A stretch of DNA of 64,000 bases from Gp1-AA122 sp035631655 (GCA_035631655.1 DASQIH010000158.1:18237-82236); one strand, 5' to 3'. Counted from the first letter of the stretch, positions 9,174 through 18,290 are shown. A program made the numbers and translations. The notes: a model not told the origin generated them from the sequence alone.

Positions 9174-12100
9174 CATTTCGAAAATCATGATCATCGGCTC
9201 GGGCCCGATTGTGATCGGGCAATCGGCTGAGTTTGATTATTCCGGCACACAGGCCTGCAAGGCGCTTAAGTCCGAGGGCTACGAAGTGGTGCTGGCCAAC
9301 TCGAATCCGGCCACCATTATGACCGACCCGGAGTTTGCCGATCGCACCTATATCGAGCCGCTGAGCCGTGAGTATCTGACCGAGATCATCCGGCTAGAGC
9401 GCGAGATGCTGGGCCACAAGGGTTTTGCCATTCTGCCCACCGTGGGCGGACAAACAGCGCTGAACCTGGCGGTTGAGCTGTCCGATGGCGGGGTGCTCGA
9501 TAAATTCGACGTTCAGTTGATTGGCGCAAATATCGGAGCCATCAAAAAAGCGGAAGACCGGCTCTTTTTCAAAGATGCCATGCAGCGCATCGGGCTCGAC
9601 GTGCCGAAATCCGCGCTGGTAAACAATCTCAAAGACGGGCTCGAGTTCGCGGGCAAGATCGGCTTTCCCGTGATTGTGCGTCCTTCGTTCACGCTGGGTG
9701 GCACAGGCGGCGGCATTGCCTATAACCGGGAGGAGTTGCTGGAAATTCTGGCCCGCGGCTTGGACCTTTCTCCGGTGCACGAAGTGCTGATCGAAGAGTC
9801 CGTTCTGGGCTGGAAAGAATACGAGCTAGAGGTGATGCGCGACCTCAAGGACAACGTAATCATCATCTGCTCGATCGAGAACTTCGATCCCATGGGCGTG
9901 CACACCGGGGATTCGATCACGGTGGCTCCCGCGCAAACGCTGACCGACCGCGAGTATCAGCACATGCGCGACGCAGCCATTGCCGTGATTCGGGAAATCG
10001 GCGTAGAGACGGGCGGATCGAATATTCAGTTCGCGGTGAATCCCGGCACAGGGCGCATGGTGGTCATCGAGATGAACCCGCGCGTGTCACGATCCTCAGC
10101 CTTAGCTTCCAAGGCCACCGGTTTTCCCATTGCAAAAATCGCCGCCAGGCTGGCAGTCGGGTACACGCTCGATGAGATTCCTAACGACATCACACGTAAG
10201 ACGCCAGCCTCCTTCGAGCCCACACTCGATTACGTGGTGGTGAAGATTCCCAAGTGGCAATTTGAGAAATTCCCCGGTGCCGACGAGAGTCTTGGGCCGC
10301 AGATGAAGTCGGTGGGGGAGGTCATGGCCATTGGCCGCACCTTCAAAGAAGCGCTACTCAAGGGTGTGCGCGCGCTGGATACTGGCCGCAAGGTTGGTTC
10401 CGAGAAGATCGAGCCCAAGATCCTGACCCAGCGGCTGGTCACGCCTCACCCAGAGCGGCTGGCATATGTCCGCTATGCGCTGCGCCAGGGGCACACCGTC
10501 AAACAGCTGGCCAAGATGACATCCATTGATCCCTGGTTCCTCTACCAGCTCAAAGAGATTAACGACATGCAACTTGAGCTGGAGAAGCATCCGCTCGAAT
10601 CGGTTCCCACCGAGGTGTTGCGCGAAGCCAAGAGGATGGGCTTCTCCGACGGGCGACTCGCCGGGGTTTGGCGCCTGGACAATGGCAAGGGGTCGCAGGA
10701 AAAAATCCGACACTTACGCAAGAAGCATGGAGTGACTCCGGTCTACAAGCGCGTGGATACTTGTGCCGCGGAATTCGAGAGCTACACCCCATACCTCTAT
10801 TCGACCTACGAAGAGGAAGACGAAGCGGCTCCGACGAAGAAGAAGAAGGTCATCATCCTGGGCAGCGGACCCAACCGAATCGGGCAGGGAATTGAGTTCG
10901 ACTATTGCTGCTGCCACGCCTCCTTCGCGCTGCACGAGGACGGGTACGAGACGGTGATGATCAACTGCAATCCAGAAACGGTCTCGACCGACTACGACAC
11001 CAGCGATCGCCTCTACTTCGAGCCTCTGACGCTAGAAGACGTGTTCGCGGTTTACGAGCACGAGGCTTCCTCGGGTGCGCCGGTGGGGTTGATAGTTCAG
11101 TTTGGCGGTCAGACACCGCTGAATCTGGCTCTGCCGTTGAAGGCGGCGGGAGTAAATATCATTGGCACCTCGCCGGAGTCGATTGATCTGGCAGAAGACC
11201 GCAAGCGCTTCGGAAAGCTGCTCGAAGAGCTGGAGATCCCGCAGGCACCCGGCGCCATGGCGACCTCCATCGAAGAAGCTGTCGAAGGGGCAAAGCGCGT
11301 CGGCTACCCTGTGCTGGTGCGGCCATCGTACGTACTCGGCGGGCGCGCTATGGTGATCGCCTACGACGAAGAGTCTGTCGTGCGTTACATGAAAGAGGCC
11401 GTCGAATATTCGCACGATCGACCGGTGCTCATCGATCACTTCCTCGAAGACGCGATTGAAGTAGATGTGGACGCCCTCTCGGACGGCGAAGATGTCGTCA
11501 TTGGCGGGATCATGCAGCACATCGAGGAGGCCGGAATCCACTCGGGTGATTCGTCGTGCGTACTGCCGGCCGTGGACATCCCCGAGCACCTGCTGGCTCG
11601 CATGCGGGAGTACACCTTCCGCCTGGCGCGCGCTCTGAAGGTGGTTGGGCTGATGAATATCCAGTTCGCAATCCCACGCACCAATGGTGGTCCCAAAGCC
11701 AACGCGTCGGATGCCGGGAAAGTCTACGTGCTGGAAGTGAATCCGCGAGCCTCCCGTACCGTACCCTATGTTTCGAAAGCCACTGGCGTGCCCCTGGCAA
11801 AGATCGCAGCCCGCCTCATGACCGGGCGCAAATTACGCGAGTTCCTGCCGGAAAATATTGAACGAGCCACGGATCTCGATACCGGCCGCTGCTACTACGT
11901 CAAATCGCCAGTCTTCCCCTGGGGTAAGTTTCCGGGAGTGGACACGGTGCTGGGCCCGGAAATGAAGTCTACGGGCGAGGTCATGGGAGTGGCCGACAAC
12001 TTTGGCGAAGCCTTTGCCAAAGCACAGATCAGCGCAGGACAGAAGCTGCCTACGCAGGGGACAGTTTTCATCAGCGTCACGGACCATGACAAGCCACAGG

Positions 12101-12477
12101 TCGCCGAGGTGGCCAGGCGTTTCGTTGACCTTGGTTTTAAGCTGGTGGCGACGCACGGTACCGCGGACGTGCTTGACAGTGCCGGCTTGGCTTGTGATCG
12201 AGTGTTCAAAGTAAAGGAAGGCCGGCCTAATGTGGTGGATCTGATCAAGGGCGAACGCATTCAGCTGATCATCAACACGCCCCATGGCCCGGACCCATAT
12301 TTCGACGAGAAGGCAATCCGCCGGGCGGCCGTCACAGCGCACATTCCTACTATCACCACGCTGGCCGCCGCACGCGCCGCCGCCGACGGCATTGCTGCTT
12401 TACAACGCGGCGAGATCCACGTCCAGGCGCTGCAACATTTGCACGCCGAACGGAGTGCGCAAAAAAGTACCGCATAA
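9157..12477 (+). CDS. carB: Carbamoyl-phosphate synthase, large subunit
   Basis: Makes carbamoyl phosphate from bicarbonate, ammonia and two ATP. The protein has the two homologous ATP-grasp halves: the first starts MIIGSGPIVIGQSAEFDYSG, the second near residue 565 with VIILGSGPNRIGQGIEFDYC. Each has a RPSFTLGGTGGG or RPSYVLGGRAM loop. The C-terminal 140 residues form the regulatory MGS-like domain (VFISVTDHDKPQVAEVARR). At 1106 residues the length is slightly above the usual 1070. There is a short charged linker with a lysine run (PTKKKKVII) between the halves. Confidence 0.96.
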   Translation: MPKRTDISKIMIIGSGPIVIGQSAEFDYSGTQACKALKSEGYEVVLANSNPATIMTDPEFADRTYIEPLSREYLTEIIRLEREMLGHKGFAILPTVGGQTALNLAVELSDGGVLDKFDVQLIGANIGAIKKAEDRLFFKDAMQRIGLDVPKSALVNNLKDGLEFAGKIGFPVIVRPSFTLGGTGGGIAYNREELLEILARGLDLSPVHEVLIEESVLGWKEYELEVMRDLKDNVIIICSIENFDPMGVHTGDSITVAPAQTLTDREYQHMRDAAIAVIREIGVETGGSNIQFAVNPGTGRMVVIEMNPRVSRSSALASKATGFPIAKIAARLAVGYTLDEIPNDITRKTPASFEPTLDYVVVKIPKWQFEKFPGADESLGPQMKSVGEVMAIGRTFKEALLKGVRALDTGRKVGSEKIEPKILTQRLVTPHPERLAYVRYALRQGHTVKQLAKMTSIDPWFLYQLKEINDMQLELEKHPLESVPTEVLREAKRMGFSDGRLAGVWRLDNGKGSQEKIRHLRKKHGVTPVYKRVDTCAAEFESYTPYLYSTYEEEDEAAPTKKKKVIILGSGPNRIGQGIEFDYCCCHASFALHEDGYETVMINCNPETVSTDYDTSDRLYFEPLTLEDVFAVYEHEASSGAPVGLIVQFGGQTPLNLALPLKAAGVNIIGTSPESIDLAEDRKRFGKLLEELEIPQAPGAMATSIEEAVEGAKRVGYPVLVRPSYVLGGRAMVIAYDEESVVRYMKEAVEYSHDRPVLIDHFLEDAIEVDVDALSDGEDVVIGGIMQHIEEAGIHSGDSSCVLPAVDIPEHLLARMREYTFRLARALKVVGLMNIQFAIPRTNGGPKANASDAGKVYVLEVNPRASRTVPYVSKATGVPLAKIAARLMTGRKLREFLPENIERATDLDTGRCYYVKSPVFPWGKFPGVDTVLGPEMKSTGEVMGVADNFGEAFAKAQISAGQKLPTQGTVFISVTDHDKPQVAEVARRFVDLGFKLVATHGTADVLDSAGLACDRVFKVKEGRPNVVDLIKGERIQLIINTPHGPDPYFDEKAIRRAAVTAHIPTITTLAAARAAADGIAALQRGEIHVQALQHLHAERSAQKSTA

Positions 12478-12492
12478 GCAGAATCCAGAGCC

Positions 12493-12686
12493 TGTCATCC
12501 TGAGCGAGGGCGTCAGCCCGAGTCGAAGGACCCCTACACGGCCCGTCCTGTCGGAAGGCATTCTCACCGTACCGCAAGCGGAGTGCTCAAATGCCTTTTG
12601 ACTTTTGTGATATCGCATTGGGATAGGGATCCTTCGACTCCGCTGGTGCGCGCTGCGCGAGCTCAAGCTGCGCTCAGGATGACAGA
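12493..12686. repeat. Inverted pair of dispersed repeats filling the carB-dapA gap
   Basis: The 324-bp gap after carB holds a plus-oriented copy (TGTCATCCTGAGCGAGGGCG, from 12493) and a minus-oriented copy (12627-12686, ending CTCAGGATGACAG). Both carry inner insertions relative to the short form. Together they can fold back on each other around about 100 bp. No gene is visible between them. Confidence 0.65.
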
Positions 12687-12756
12687 TTCTTAAGAATCTC
12701 ACCAAAGAATGCTGCACTCGCTCTCAACGGTGTCGTCCTGTGAGGCAAAACTGTTA

Positions 12757-12798
12757 AGCTGATAGCAGAAAGCTGAAAGCTGATAGCTGAGGGCTGTT
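12757..12798. repeat. 7-bp tandem array (AGCTGAA units) before the dapA-like start
   Basis: Units AGCTGAT, AGCAGAA, AGCTGAA, AGCTGAT, AGCTGAG, GGCTGTT run up to 3 bp from the next start codon, taking the place of a normal ribosome-binding site. Confidence 0.7.
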
Positions 12799-12801
12799 TC
12801 C

Positions 12802-13869
12802 ATGCTGCTTCACGGCATTTTTCCTCCCATCACCACGCCTTTCTATCCGGACGGCCAAGTCTATTTCAAAAAGCTTGAGGCCAACGTCGAGCGCTACTCG
12901 AAAACACCGGTCGCGGGCATTGTTGTTCTCGGTTCCACCGGCGAAGCGATCCTGTTGTCCGATGATGAGCGTCGCGAGGTGCTAAAGACAGCGCGCGAAG
13001 CAGTCGCGCCCCAGAAGGTGCTGATTGCCGGCACGGGCATCGAGTCGGCGAGCGAGACTTCGCGGCTCACCGAATACGCGGCATCGCTTGGCTACGACGT
13101 GGCCATGGTGCGCACCCCGCATTACTACAAGAGCCAGATGAGACCGGCCAACATGCTGGCTTTCTACCGCACGGTGGCAGACCGCTCGCCGCTGCCGGTC
13201 ATCATTTACAACTTCCCGCAGGCGACGGGCTATGACATTCCTGCCGAGGTGGTGATCGAGTTGGCGGAACATCCCAACCTGATCGGTATCAAGGAGTCCA
13301 GCGGGGACGTGGAGAAGGTGCGCAAGATGGTCGAGGGCACCCGCCAAATCAAGCGCAGCGCGATCGTAACCGAAACTTTCCAAGCAATAACTCCGCGTAT
13401 GCTCAAGGCGGCCACTGACAGCACGCAGGGCGGGGAACTGGTCCCAGTGGGTGCGCTGTCAGGCGGATCGTCAAAACCATCATCCTCGGCCGTGACAGAG
13501 GTCGGCGGCGTCAAGACTCGCCAGAAGGAAGTAGGGTTCCAGGTACTGGTGGGGGCCGCGCAGAGACTGGAACCCTCTCTGAATGTTGGTGCCGTAGGCG
13601 CCATTCTCGCTTTTGCCGATGCAGCGCCCACCGCCTGCTATGAGATCTACGCTGCCTGGAAGGAAGGCGACAAGGACTTGGCAAAACTGAAGCAGGAACG
13701 CATCGTCCAAGCTGCACAGCGCGTTGTCGGTGAACTGAGCATCCCCGGCGTGAAGTACGCCATGGACTTCAACGGCTATTTCGGCGGCGTGCCCCGGCTG
13801 CCGCTGCTGCCCCTGACCGCAGAACTGAAAGCCGAAATCGAGCAGTTGCTGGCCGGCATTCGCAACTAG
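12802..13869 (+). CDS. DapA-family (dihydrodipicolinate synthase-like) aldolase with an insertion
   Basis: Family knowledge: class I aldolases that form a Schiff base with a keto acid in a TIM barrel. Members include 4-hydroxy-tetrahydrodipicolinate synthase and various lyases. The Schiff-base lysine is in LIGIKESSGD (K164) and the tyrosine in IIYNFPQATG (Y136); GSTGEAILLSDDER is the phosphate-type loop. Between about residues 190 and 245 there is a Ser/Gly-rich stretch that canonical 290-residue members lack, which explains the 355-residue length. The real substrate is uncertain; no lysine-pathway genes adjoin it. It precedes the TetR gene but has a separate upstream region. Confidence 0.8.
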   Translation: MLLHGIFPPITTPFYPDGQVYFKKLEANVERYSKTPVAGIVVLGSTGEAILLSDDERREVLKTAREAVAPQKVLIAGTGIESASETSRLTEYAASLGYDVAMVRTPHYYKSQMRPANMLAFYRTVADRSPLPVIIYNFPQATGYDIPAEVVIELAEHPNLIGIKESSGDVEKVRKMVEGTRQIKRSAIVTETFQAITPRMLKAATDSTQGGELVPVGALSGGSSKPSSSAVTEVGGVKTRQKEVGFQVLVGAAQRLEPSLNVGAVGAILAFADAAPTACYEIYAAWKEGDKDLAKLKQERIVQAAQRVVGELSIPGVKYAMDFNGYFGGVPRLPLLPLTAELKAEIEQLLAGIRN

Positions 13870-13890
13870 GTCCGCGCTGTGTCTAAGGTC

Positions 13891-13919
13891 GTGACAATTG
13901 AGCCTTCCCTGAGTATAAT
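13891..13919 (+). promoter_or_regulatory. Sigma-70-type promoter of the tetR gene
   Basis: GTGACA at 13891-13896 (five of six consensus bases), a 17-bp spacer and a perfect TATAAT at 13914-13919. The start codon of the regulator follows 24 bp after the -10 box. Confidence 0.7.
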
Positions 13920-13924
13920 TAGAA

Positions 13925-13934
13925 CGAACGTTCG
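13925..13934. promoter_or_regulatory. Palindromic operator candidate CGAACGTTCG
   Basis: A perfect 10-bp palindrome six bases downstream of the TATAAT box, where a bound repressor would block initiation. ACG/CGT half-sites of this kind are typical for TetR-family regulators of acyl-CoA and phenylacetate genes (PaaR, FadR types). Autoregulation is inferred. Confidence 0.6.
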
Positions 13935-13942
13935 ATAATCCT

Positions 13943-14605
13943 ATGGCGGCTTCCAGTCCAGCCAAACCGGGCACCGGCAAGGGCGGACCCGCAGTTCCGG
14001 AGACGCGCTTTGACCGGCGCCTGGCCAAGATCCTGAGCCACGCCACCGATGTTTTCTACGAAAAAGGCTATGAAGGCGCATCCATGCGGGACCTGTCGCG
14101 GGCCAGTGGAATGTCACTGGCCGGAATGTATTACTACTTCGAATCCAAAGAACGGCTGCTTTACCTGATCCAGAAGCACACCTTCATCACCATCATGGAG
14201 CGCTTACGGGAGCGGCTGAAGGATGAATCCGATCCCGAGCAGCGTATCCGCATTTTTATTCTCAATCACCTGGAATATTTTCTGGCTAACCAGAAAGCGA
14301 TGACCGTGCTCTCCCATGAAGATGACGTCTTGAAGAATGACCTAGGGACGGAGGTCGCTGGTCTTAAGCGTGAGTATTACCGGATCTGCCTGGAGTTGAT
14401 GGACACCTTCAAGCACGCGAAAGGACTAGAATTCTCCAGTCGCATTGCTGTGCTCAGTCTGTTCGGCATGATGAATTGGATTTACACCTGGTACAACCCG
14501 CGAGTCGATGGCGACGCTGACGAACTGGCGCGCCAGATGGGCGATACGTTTTTGCAGGGAATCTGCTCCGCTAACGCGGGCAGAACAGGATCGAAAAGGA
14601 AGTGA
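13943..14605 (+). CDS. TetR/AcrR-family transcriptional regulator
   Basis: A 220-residue repressor-type protein. The N-terminal helix-turn-helix is clear: FDRRLAKILSHATDVFYEKG, then GASMRDLSRASGMSLAGMYYYFESKERLL at about residues 43-71. The C-terminal ligand domain contains a long helical region (LRERLKDESDPEQRIRIFIL). It is the first gene of the aromatic-CoA cluster, has its own strong promoter, and an overlapping palindrome suggests autorepression. By analogy with PaaR- and FadR-type members the effector may be a CoA thioester, which is inference. Confidence 0.88.
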   Translation: MAASSPAKPGTGKGGPAVPETRFDRRLAKILSHATDVFYEKGYEGASMRDLSRASGMSLAGMYYYFESKERLLYLIQKHTFITIMERLRERLKDESDPEQRIRIFILNHLEYFLANQKAMTVLSHEDDVLKNDLGTEVAGLKREYYRICLELMDTFKHAKGLEFSSRIAVLSLFGMMNWIYTWYNPRVDGDADELARQMGDTFLQGICSANAGRTGSKRK

Positions 14606-14644
14606 CGAGCCGAGTGGGGTCGGCCCTTTCTGCAAATAACAAGA

Positions 14645-14675
14645 CTGCAGATTCCTCGCTTCCCTCGGAATGACA
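14645..14675 (-). repeat. Dispersed repeat copy 5 (TGTCATTCCGAGGG form)
   Basis: On the minus strand this reads TGTCATTCCGAGGGAAGCG followed by AGGAATCTGCAG. It lies between tetR and the first crotonase gene. Confidence 0.6.
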
Positions 14676-14705
14676 AGAAGTTAATTTTGCGCAAGGAGTA
14701 AAAAT

Positions 14706-15527
14706 ATGGCAACCACAGTGCAGCCGACGGCCGGCGAGACCACCAAGCGGCTGATTAACTACCGCACGGATGCCGGCCTGGCCGTGATCGAGATGAACGA
14801 TCCGCCAGCTAACACCTACACCTACGAGATGAACCGACAGCTGGATGACGCGATCCTGAAGGCACGCATGGATAATAGCGTTTACGTCATCGTGCTCACC
14901 GGGGCGGGCGACAAGTTTTTCTCCGCAGGCGCCAACATCAAGATGCTAGCCAGCGTTGATCCGACGTTCAAGTATTACTTCTGTCTCCATGCGAACGAGG
15001 CTCTGCTGCGGTTGGAGCACACACCAAAGTTGGTCATTGCCGCTCTTAACGGACACACCGTAGGCGGCGGGTTGGAAATTGCGATGGCGGCGGACCTCAG
15101 GATCGCGCGCAAAGACGCGGGCAAGATCGGACTGCCCGAGGTAAACCTCGGAGTACTGCCCGGTACCGGCGGAACTCAGCGGCTCTCGCGGCTAGTGGGC
15201 AAGAGCAAGGCTATCGAACTGATGATTACGGGAAACACTTTTTCGTTCGAGGAGGCGCAGGAGCTCGGGATCGTGAACGACATCTTTGAGCGCGAGGGCT
15301 TCATGGAAAACATCGTGGAGTATGCGCGCCAGTTCTGCCCACCCAACAAAGCTGCCAAGGCGGTTGGACGCATCAAGCGTGCCGTACAGACGGGATGGGA
15401 GATCCCGATGGAGTCCGCACTGGCGGTGGAACGCGAGAACCAGCAACTACTGTTCCAGAGCGAAGACGCCAAAGAAGGCTTGGCGGCGTATGTGGAGAAG
15501 CGGCCGGCAACGTTTACCGCAAAATAA
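14706..15527 (+). CDS. Enoyl-CoA hydratase/isomerase family protein
   Basis: A 273-residue crotonase-fold enzyme acting on a CoA thioester. The oxyanion-hole segments are present (FSAGANIKML and NGHTVGGGLEIAMAADLRIA), with the two catalytic glutamates of hydratases in GGLEIAM and GLPEVNLGVLPGTGGTQRLS. This is therefore likely a true hydratase and not an isomerase. The start follows a GCAAGGAGTAAAAAT ribosome-binding site. It is the first structural gene of the TetR-led cluster; the substrate is probably a ring-cleavage or beta-oxidation intermediate, which is inference. Confidence 0.88.
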   Translation: MATTVQPTAGETTKRLINYRTDAGLAVIEMNDPPANTYTYEMNRQLDDAILKARMDNSVYVIVLTGAGDKFFSAGANIKMLASVDPTFKYYFCLHANEALLRLEHTPKLVIAALNGHTVGGGLEIAMAADLRIARKDAGKIGLPEVNLGVLPGTGGTQRLSRLVGKSKAIELMITGNTFSFEEAQELGIVNDIFEREGFMENIVEYARQFCPPNKAAKAVGRIKRAVQTGWEIPMESALAVERENQQLLFQSEDAKEGLAAYVEKRPATFTAK

Positions 15528-15543
15528 CTGAGGCTGGTGTGGA

Positions 15544-15562
15544 GGCGGGTCTCTGACCCGCC
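15544..15562. repeat. Intergenic hairpin GGCGGGTC-TCT-GACCCGCC
   Basis: A perfect 8-bp stem with a 3-base loop, midway between the crotonase and aldehyde dehydrogenase genes. There is no T-tract, so it is not a standard terminator. One of a series of hairpins at the junctions of this cluster. Confidence 0.7.
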
Positions 15563-15588
15563 CTGCACGCGTCACACAAAGAGAAAAA

Positions 15589-17055
15589 ATGCTCACAGCT
15601 ACAAAGGCCAGAATCGAACCCGGTCGCCTACTGATAGATGGTCAATGGGTCGATGGGCCGAGGAAATTCGACACTGTCAATCCGGCAACTGGCGAGGTGT
15701 TAACCCAGATCGTGGAAGCCTCCGCGCAGGACGTCGACAGGGCTGTTCAGGCCGCGTGCAAAGCTTTCGAAGATCGCGGCGGGCCCTGGCGCAAGATGTC
15801 AGCCAGTGAGCGTGGACGGCTGATCTGGCGCCTGGCTGATCTGATCGAAAACAACATTGACGAACTCGCCGAACTCGAGACGCTCGACAACGGCAAGCCG
15901 ATCTTCGAATCGCGCTATGTCGACATGCCCATGGTTATCGACGTCCTGCGCTATTACGCGGGATGGGCGACCAAGATCCATGGTGAGACCGTCAACACGT
16001 TTGAGACAGCGTTCACCTATACCCTGCGCGAGCCGGTCGGGGTGGTCGGGCTGATCATTCCTTGGAACTTCCCACTACTGCTGGCCTCATGGAAGCTGGG
16101 TCCGGCGCTGGCCTGCGGTTGCACGGTTGTCTTGAAGCCCGCCGAGCAGACGCCGCTAACGACGTTGCGTTTGGGAGAGCTGGCGCTTGAGGCCGGAGTT
16201 CCTGCAGGCGTGCTGAACATCGTCACCGGCGGCCCGGAGACCGGGAAAGCAATGGTTCGCCATCCGGGGATCGACAAGATTGCCTTCACTGGTTCGACCT
16301 CTGTCGGCAAAGAGATCATGAAAGGCGCCGCCGATTCGCTAAAGCGGGTGTCTCTGGAACTTGGCGGCAAGTCGCCCAACATCGTCTTTGCGGATTCCGA
16401 TATTGACAATGCCGTGAAGGGCGCAATTAACGGCATCTTCTATGGCAAAGGCGAGGTCTGCAACGCGGGATCGCGCCTGTTCGTGGAGAACAAGATTAAG
16501 GACGAATTCGTTGAGAAACTTGTAGGCCGAACCAAGAAGATGCAGCCGGCCGACCCGCTCGATCCCAAGACGCGCATGGGTGCCATCGTCAGCCAGGAGC
16601 AGATGCAGACCGTGCTCGGCTACATTGAGGCGGGGAAGAAGGAAGGCGCGAAGCTGGTCAGCGGAGGGAATCGCGTATCGGTGGATGGCGGGAAGGGCTT
16701 CTTCATCGAGCCGACGATCTTTGGTGACGTAAGAAACGAGATGAAGATTGCCCAGGAAGAGATTTTCGGGCCGGTGCTAGCGACGCTGAGTTTCGACGAT
16801 ATCGATCAAGTCGTCGCCCAAGCCAATCAGAATCCTTACGGTCTGGCGGCGGCAGTATGGACGCGCGATGTGAAGAAAGCGCACACCGTGTCAAGACAAT
16901 TGAAGGCGGGCACGGTCTGGATCAACACCTACGGTCTGATGGACGCGTCGCTGCCGTTCGGGGGATACAAACAGTCGGGCTTTGGACGCGAGTTAGGCAT
17001 GCATGCCATCGAGCACTACACGGAATTGAAAACCGTGTGGCTGAACATGGGATAG
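15589..17055 (+). CDS. NAD(P)-dependent aldehyde dehydrogenase
   Basis: A 488-residue ALDH-superfamily enzyme oxidising an aldehyde to an acid. Visible: the oxyanion-hole motif PWNFPLLLASWKLGPALACG, the cofactor-binding FTGSTSVGKEIM, the general-base glutamate in LELGGKSPN and the nucleophilic cysteine in GEVCNAGSRLF. The C-terminal PFGGYKQSGFGRELG is typical of betaine-, phenylacet- and indoleacetaldehyde-type enzymes. In the context of a BoxB-like oxygenase it could oxidise a ring-cleavage semialdehyde, the role played by BoxD, but its sequence is that of the common ALDH class. Confidence 0.9.
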   Translation: MLTATKARIEPGRLLIDGQWVDGPRKFDTVNPATGEVLTQIVEASAQDVDRAVQAACKAFEDRGGPWRKMSASERGRLIWRLADLIENNIDELAELETLDNGKPIFESRYVDMPMVIDVLRYYAGWATKIHGETVNTFETAFTYTLREPVGVVGLIIPWNFPLLLASWKLGPALACGCTVVLKPAEQTPLTTLRLGELALEAGVPAGVLNIVTGGPETGKAMVRHPGIDKIAFTGSTSVGKEIMKGAADSLKRVSLELGGKSPNIVFADSDIDNAVKGAINGIFYGKGEVCNAGSRLFVENKIKDEFVEKLVGRTKKMQPADPLDPKTRMGAIVSQEQMQTVLGYIEAGKKEGAKLVSGGNRVSVDGGKGFFIEPTIFGDVRNEMKIAQEEIFGPVLATLSFDDIDQVVAQANQNPYGLAAAVWTRDVKKAHTVSRQLKAGTVWINTYGLMDASLPFGGYKQSGFGRELGMHAIEHYTELKTVWLNMG

Positions 17056-17077
17056 GGAGACGCGTCGGACGCGTCCC
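17056..17077. repeat. Intergenic GACGCGTC hairpin
   Basis: Two GACGCGTC palindromes abut, flanked by GGGA and CCCC, in the 43-bp gap before the oxygenase gene. It is able to form a hairpin and lacks a T-tract. Confidence 0.6.
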
Positions 17078-17098
17078 CATCAATTCTTACGAGGTTTT

Positions 17099-18274
17099 AT
17101 GCCGGGAAAAGTAGCAAAAATCGGAACCTTTAGTGACTGGGTTGGTCTGTTCGACCAGTGGCGCAAGGACGTAGGCGTCAACCGCGACGAGATCGCCAGC
17201 TTCAAGTTCGACACCCTTTATGGCGCAATCGAGACTGAAGAGATTCAATTCGGCTCATTCAAGGGACGCAGAAAATGGGAGAACCTTCGCCAGGTGCCCA
17301 CCCAGCAGATGCGCGACGCCCTTATGAATCTCATCGTGTACCAGGGCGATACCGAGTTCGCCAGCGTCGAGCAACAGCGGCACTTATTTGAGACCGCCCC
17401 GACCGACTGGGATCGGCGAGCCATTACGCGCGTCATGATCGAAGAAATGCGGCACGGATGGCAAATGTGTGCTCTCCTGATTGACCATTTTGGGTACTCG
17501 GGCAAAGTTGAGGCCCTGAAGATGCTGGAGCGGCGCGCCTTTGAAAACAAGCGCCTGCTCGGCGCCTTCAACGTTGAGGTCGACAACTGGATGGACTTCT
17601 TCACGTACACCGATTTCGTCGATCGCGACGGCAAATTCCAGCTGCAAATGCTGAAGTACTCGGGCTTCGCTCCCCTGGGACGCTCCATGTCGTACATGCT
17701 GCGCGAAGAAGCTTTCCACATGGGCACGGGCAACGACGGCCTGCGCCGCATTGTCGAGGCTGGAGTCATACCAGGCTGGCTCATCCAGAAGTATTTGAAT
17801 AAATGGATTTCGTCGTCCTATGACTTGTTCGGCACGGACCACTCATCTTCGGCTCACTGGGCCTATGTTTGGGGCGTAAAGGGCCGTTACGACGAGCCGC
17901 AGAACCAGACTGACCCTGATCTGGATGACTTGAATGACTACAACCGGACCTTGTATCACAAGGAAGTGGCTGGGCTGATTGAACGCTTCAACTCGGTGTT
18001 GAAGTCGGGCGAGCCCAAGCTGTACGCTCCTCACATCAAGTTCAATCGCGCGATTGGGAAGTACGCGGGAGGAAAGTTCCATGCTCAGACGGGCGAACCG
18101 CTGGGCGATAAGGTTTACGAGCAGCATCTGAAGGAGTACATGCCGGGTCCGGAGGACAAGAAGCTTCTGCTTGAGATTATCGCTAACGAGAAAAAGTGGA
18201 TCGCGCCCAAACCAGGCGCGCGTGATCCGTTCGCAACGATTGCCGAACCCAGGAAATCGGCGATCAATTTGTAG
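17099..18274 (+). CDS. BoxB-like diiron oxygenase (benzoyl-CoA 2,3-epoxidase / PaaA family)
   Basis: Family knowledge: BoxB and PaaA use a carboxylate-bridged diiron centre and O2 to epoxidise an aromatic ring held as a CoA thioester. All ligand positions can be matched: E86, E116 and H119 in IEEMRHG, D175 or D177 in FVDRDGKFQ, and E204 and H207 in REEAFHMG. The spacing between the first two glutamates (30 residues) equals that of BoxB. The stretch FFTYTDFVDRDGKFQLQMLK is very BoxB-like. At 391 residues it is some 80 shorter than typical BoxB. No reductase (BoxA or PaaE) is encoded nearby, so electrons must come from elsewhere. The true substrate is unproven. Confidence 0.85.
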   Translation: MPGKVAKIGTFSDWVGLFDQWRKDVGVNRDEIASFKFDTLYGAIETEEIQFGSFKGRRKWENLRQVPTQQMRDALMNLIVYQGDTEFASVEQQRHLFETAPTDWDRRAITRVMIEEMRHGWQMCALLIDHFGYSGKVEALKMLERRAFENKRLLGAFNVEVDNWMDFFTYTDFVDRDGKFQLQMLKYSGFAPLGRSMSYMLREEAFHMGTGNDGLRRIVEAGVIPGWLIQKYLNKWISSSYDLFGTDHSSSAHWAYVWGVKGRYDEPQNQTDPDLDDLNDYNRTLYHKEVAGLIERFNSVLKSGEPKLYAPHIKFNRAIGKYAGGKFHAQTGEPLGDKVYEQHLKEYMPGPEDKKLLLEIIANEKKWIAPKPGARDPFATIAEPRKSAINL

Positions 18275-18290
18275 CGGAGCTACGCTCCGC
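18274..18290. repeat. Intergenic hairpin GCGGAGC-TAC-GCTCCGC
   Basis: A perfect 7-bp stem with a 3-base loop, starting at the stop codon of the oxygenase gene. No T-tract. Confidence 0.65.
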
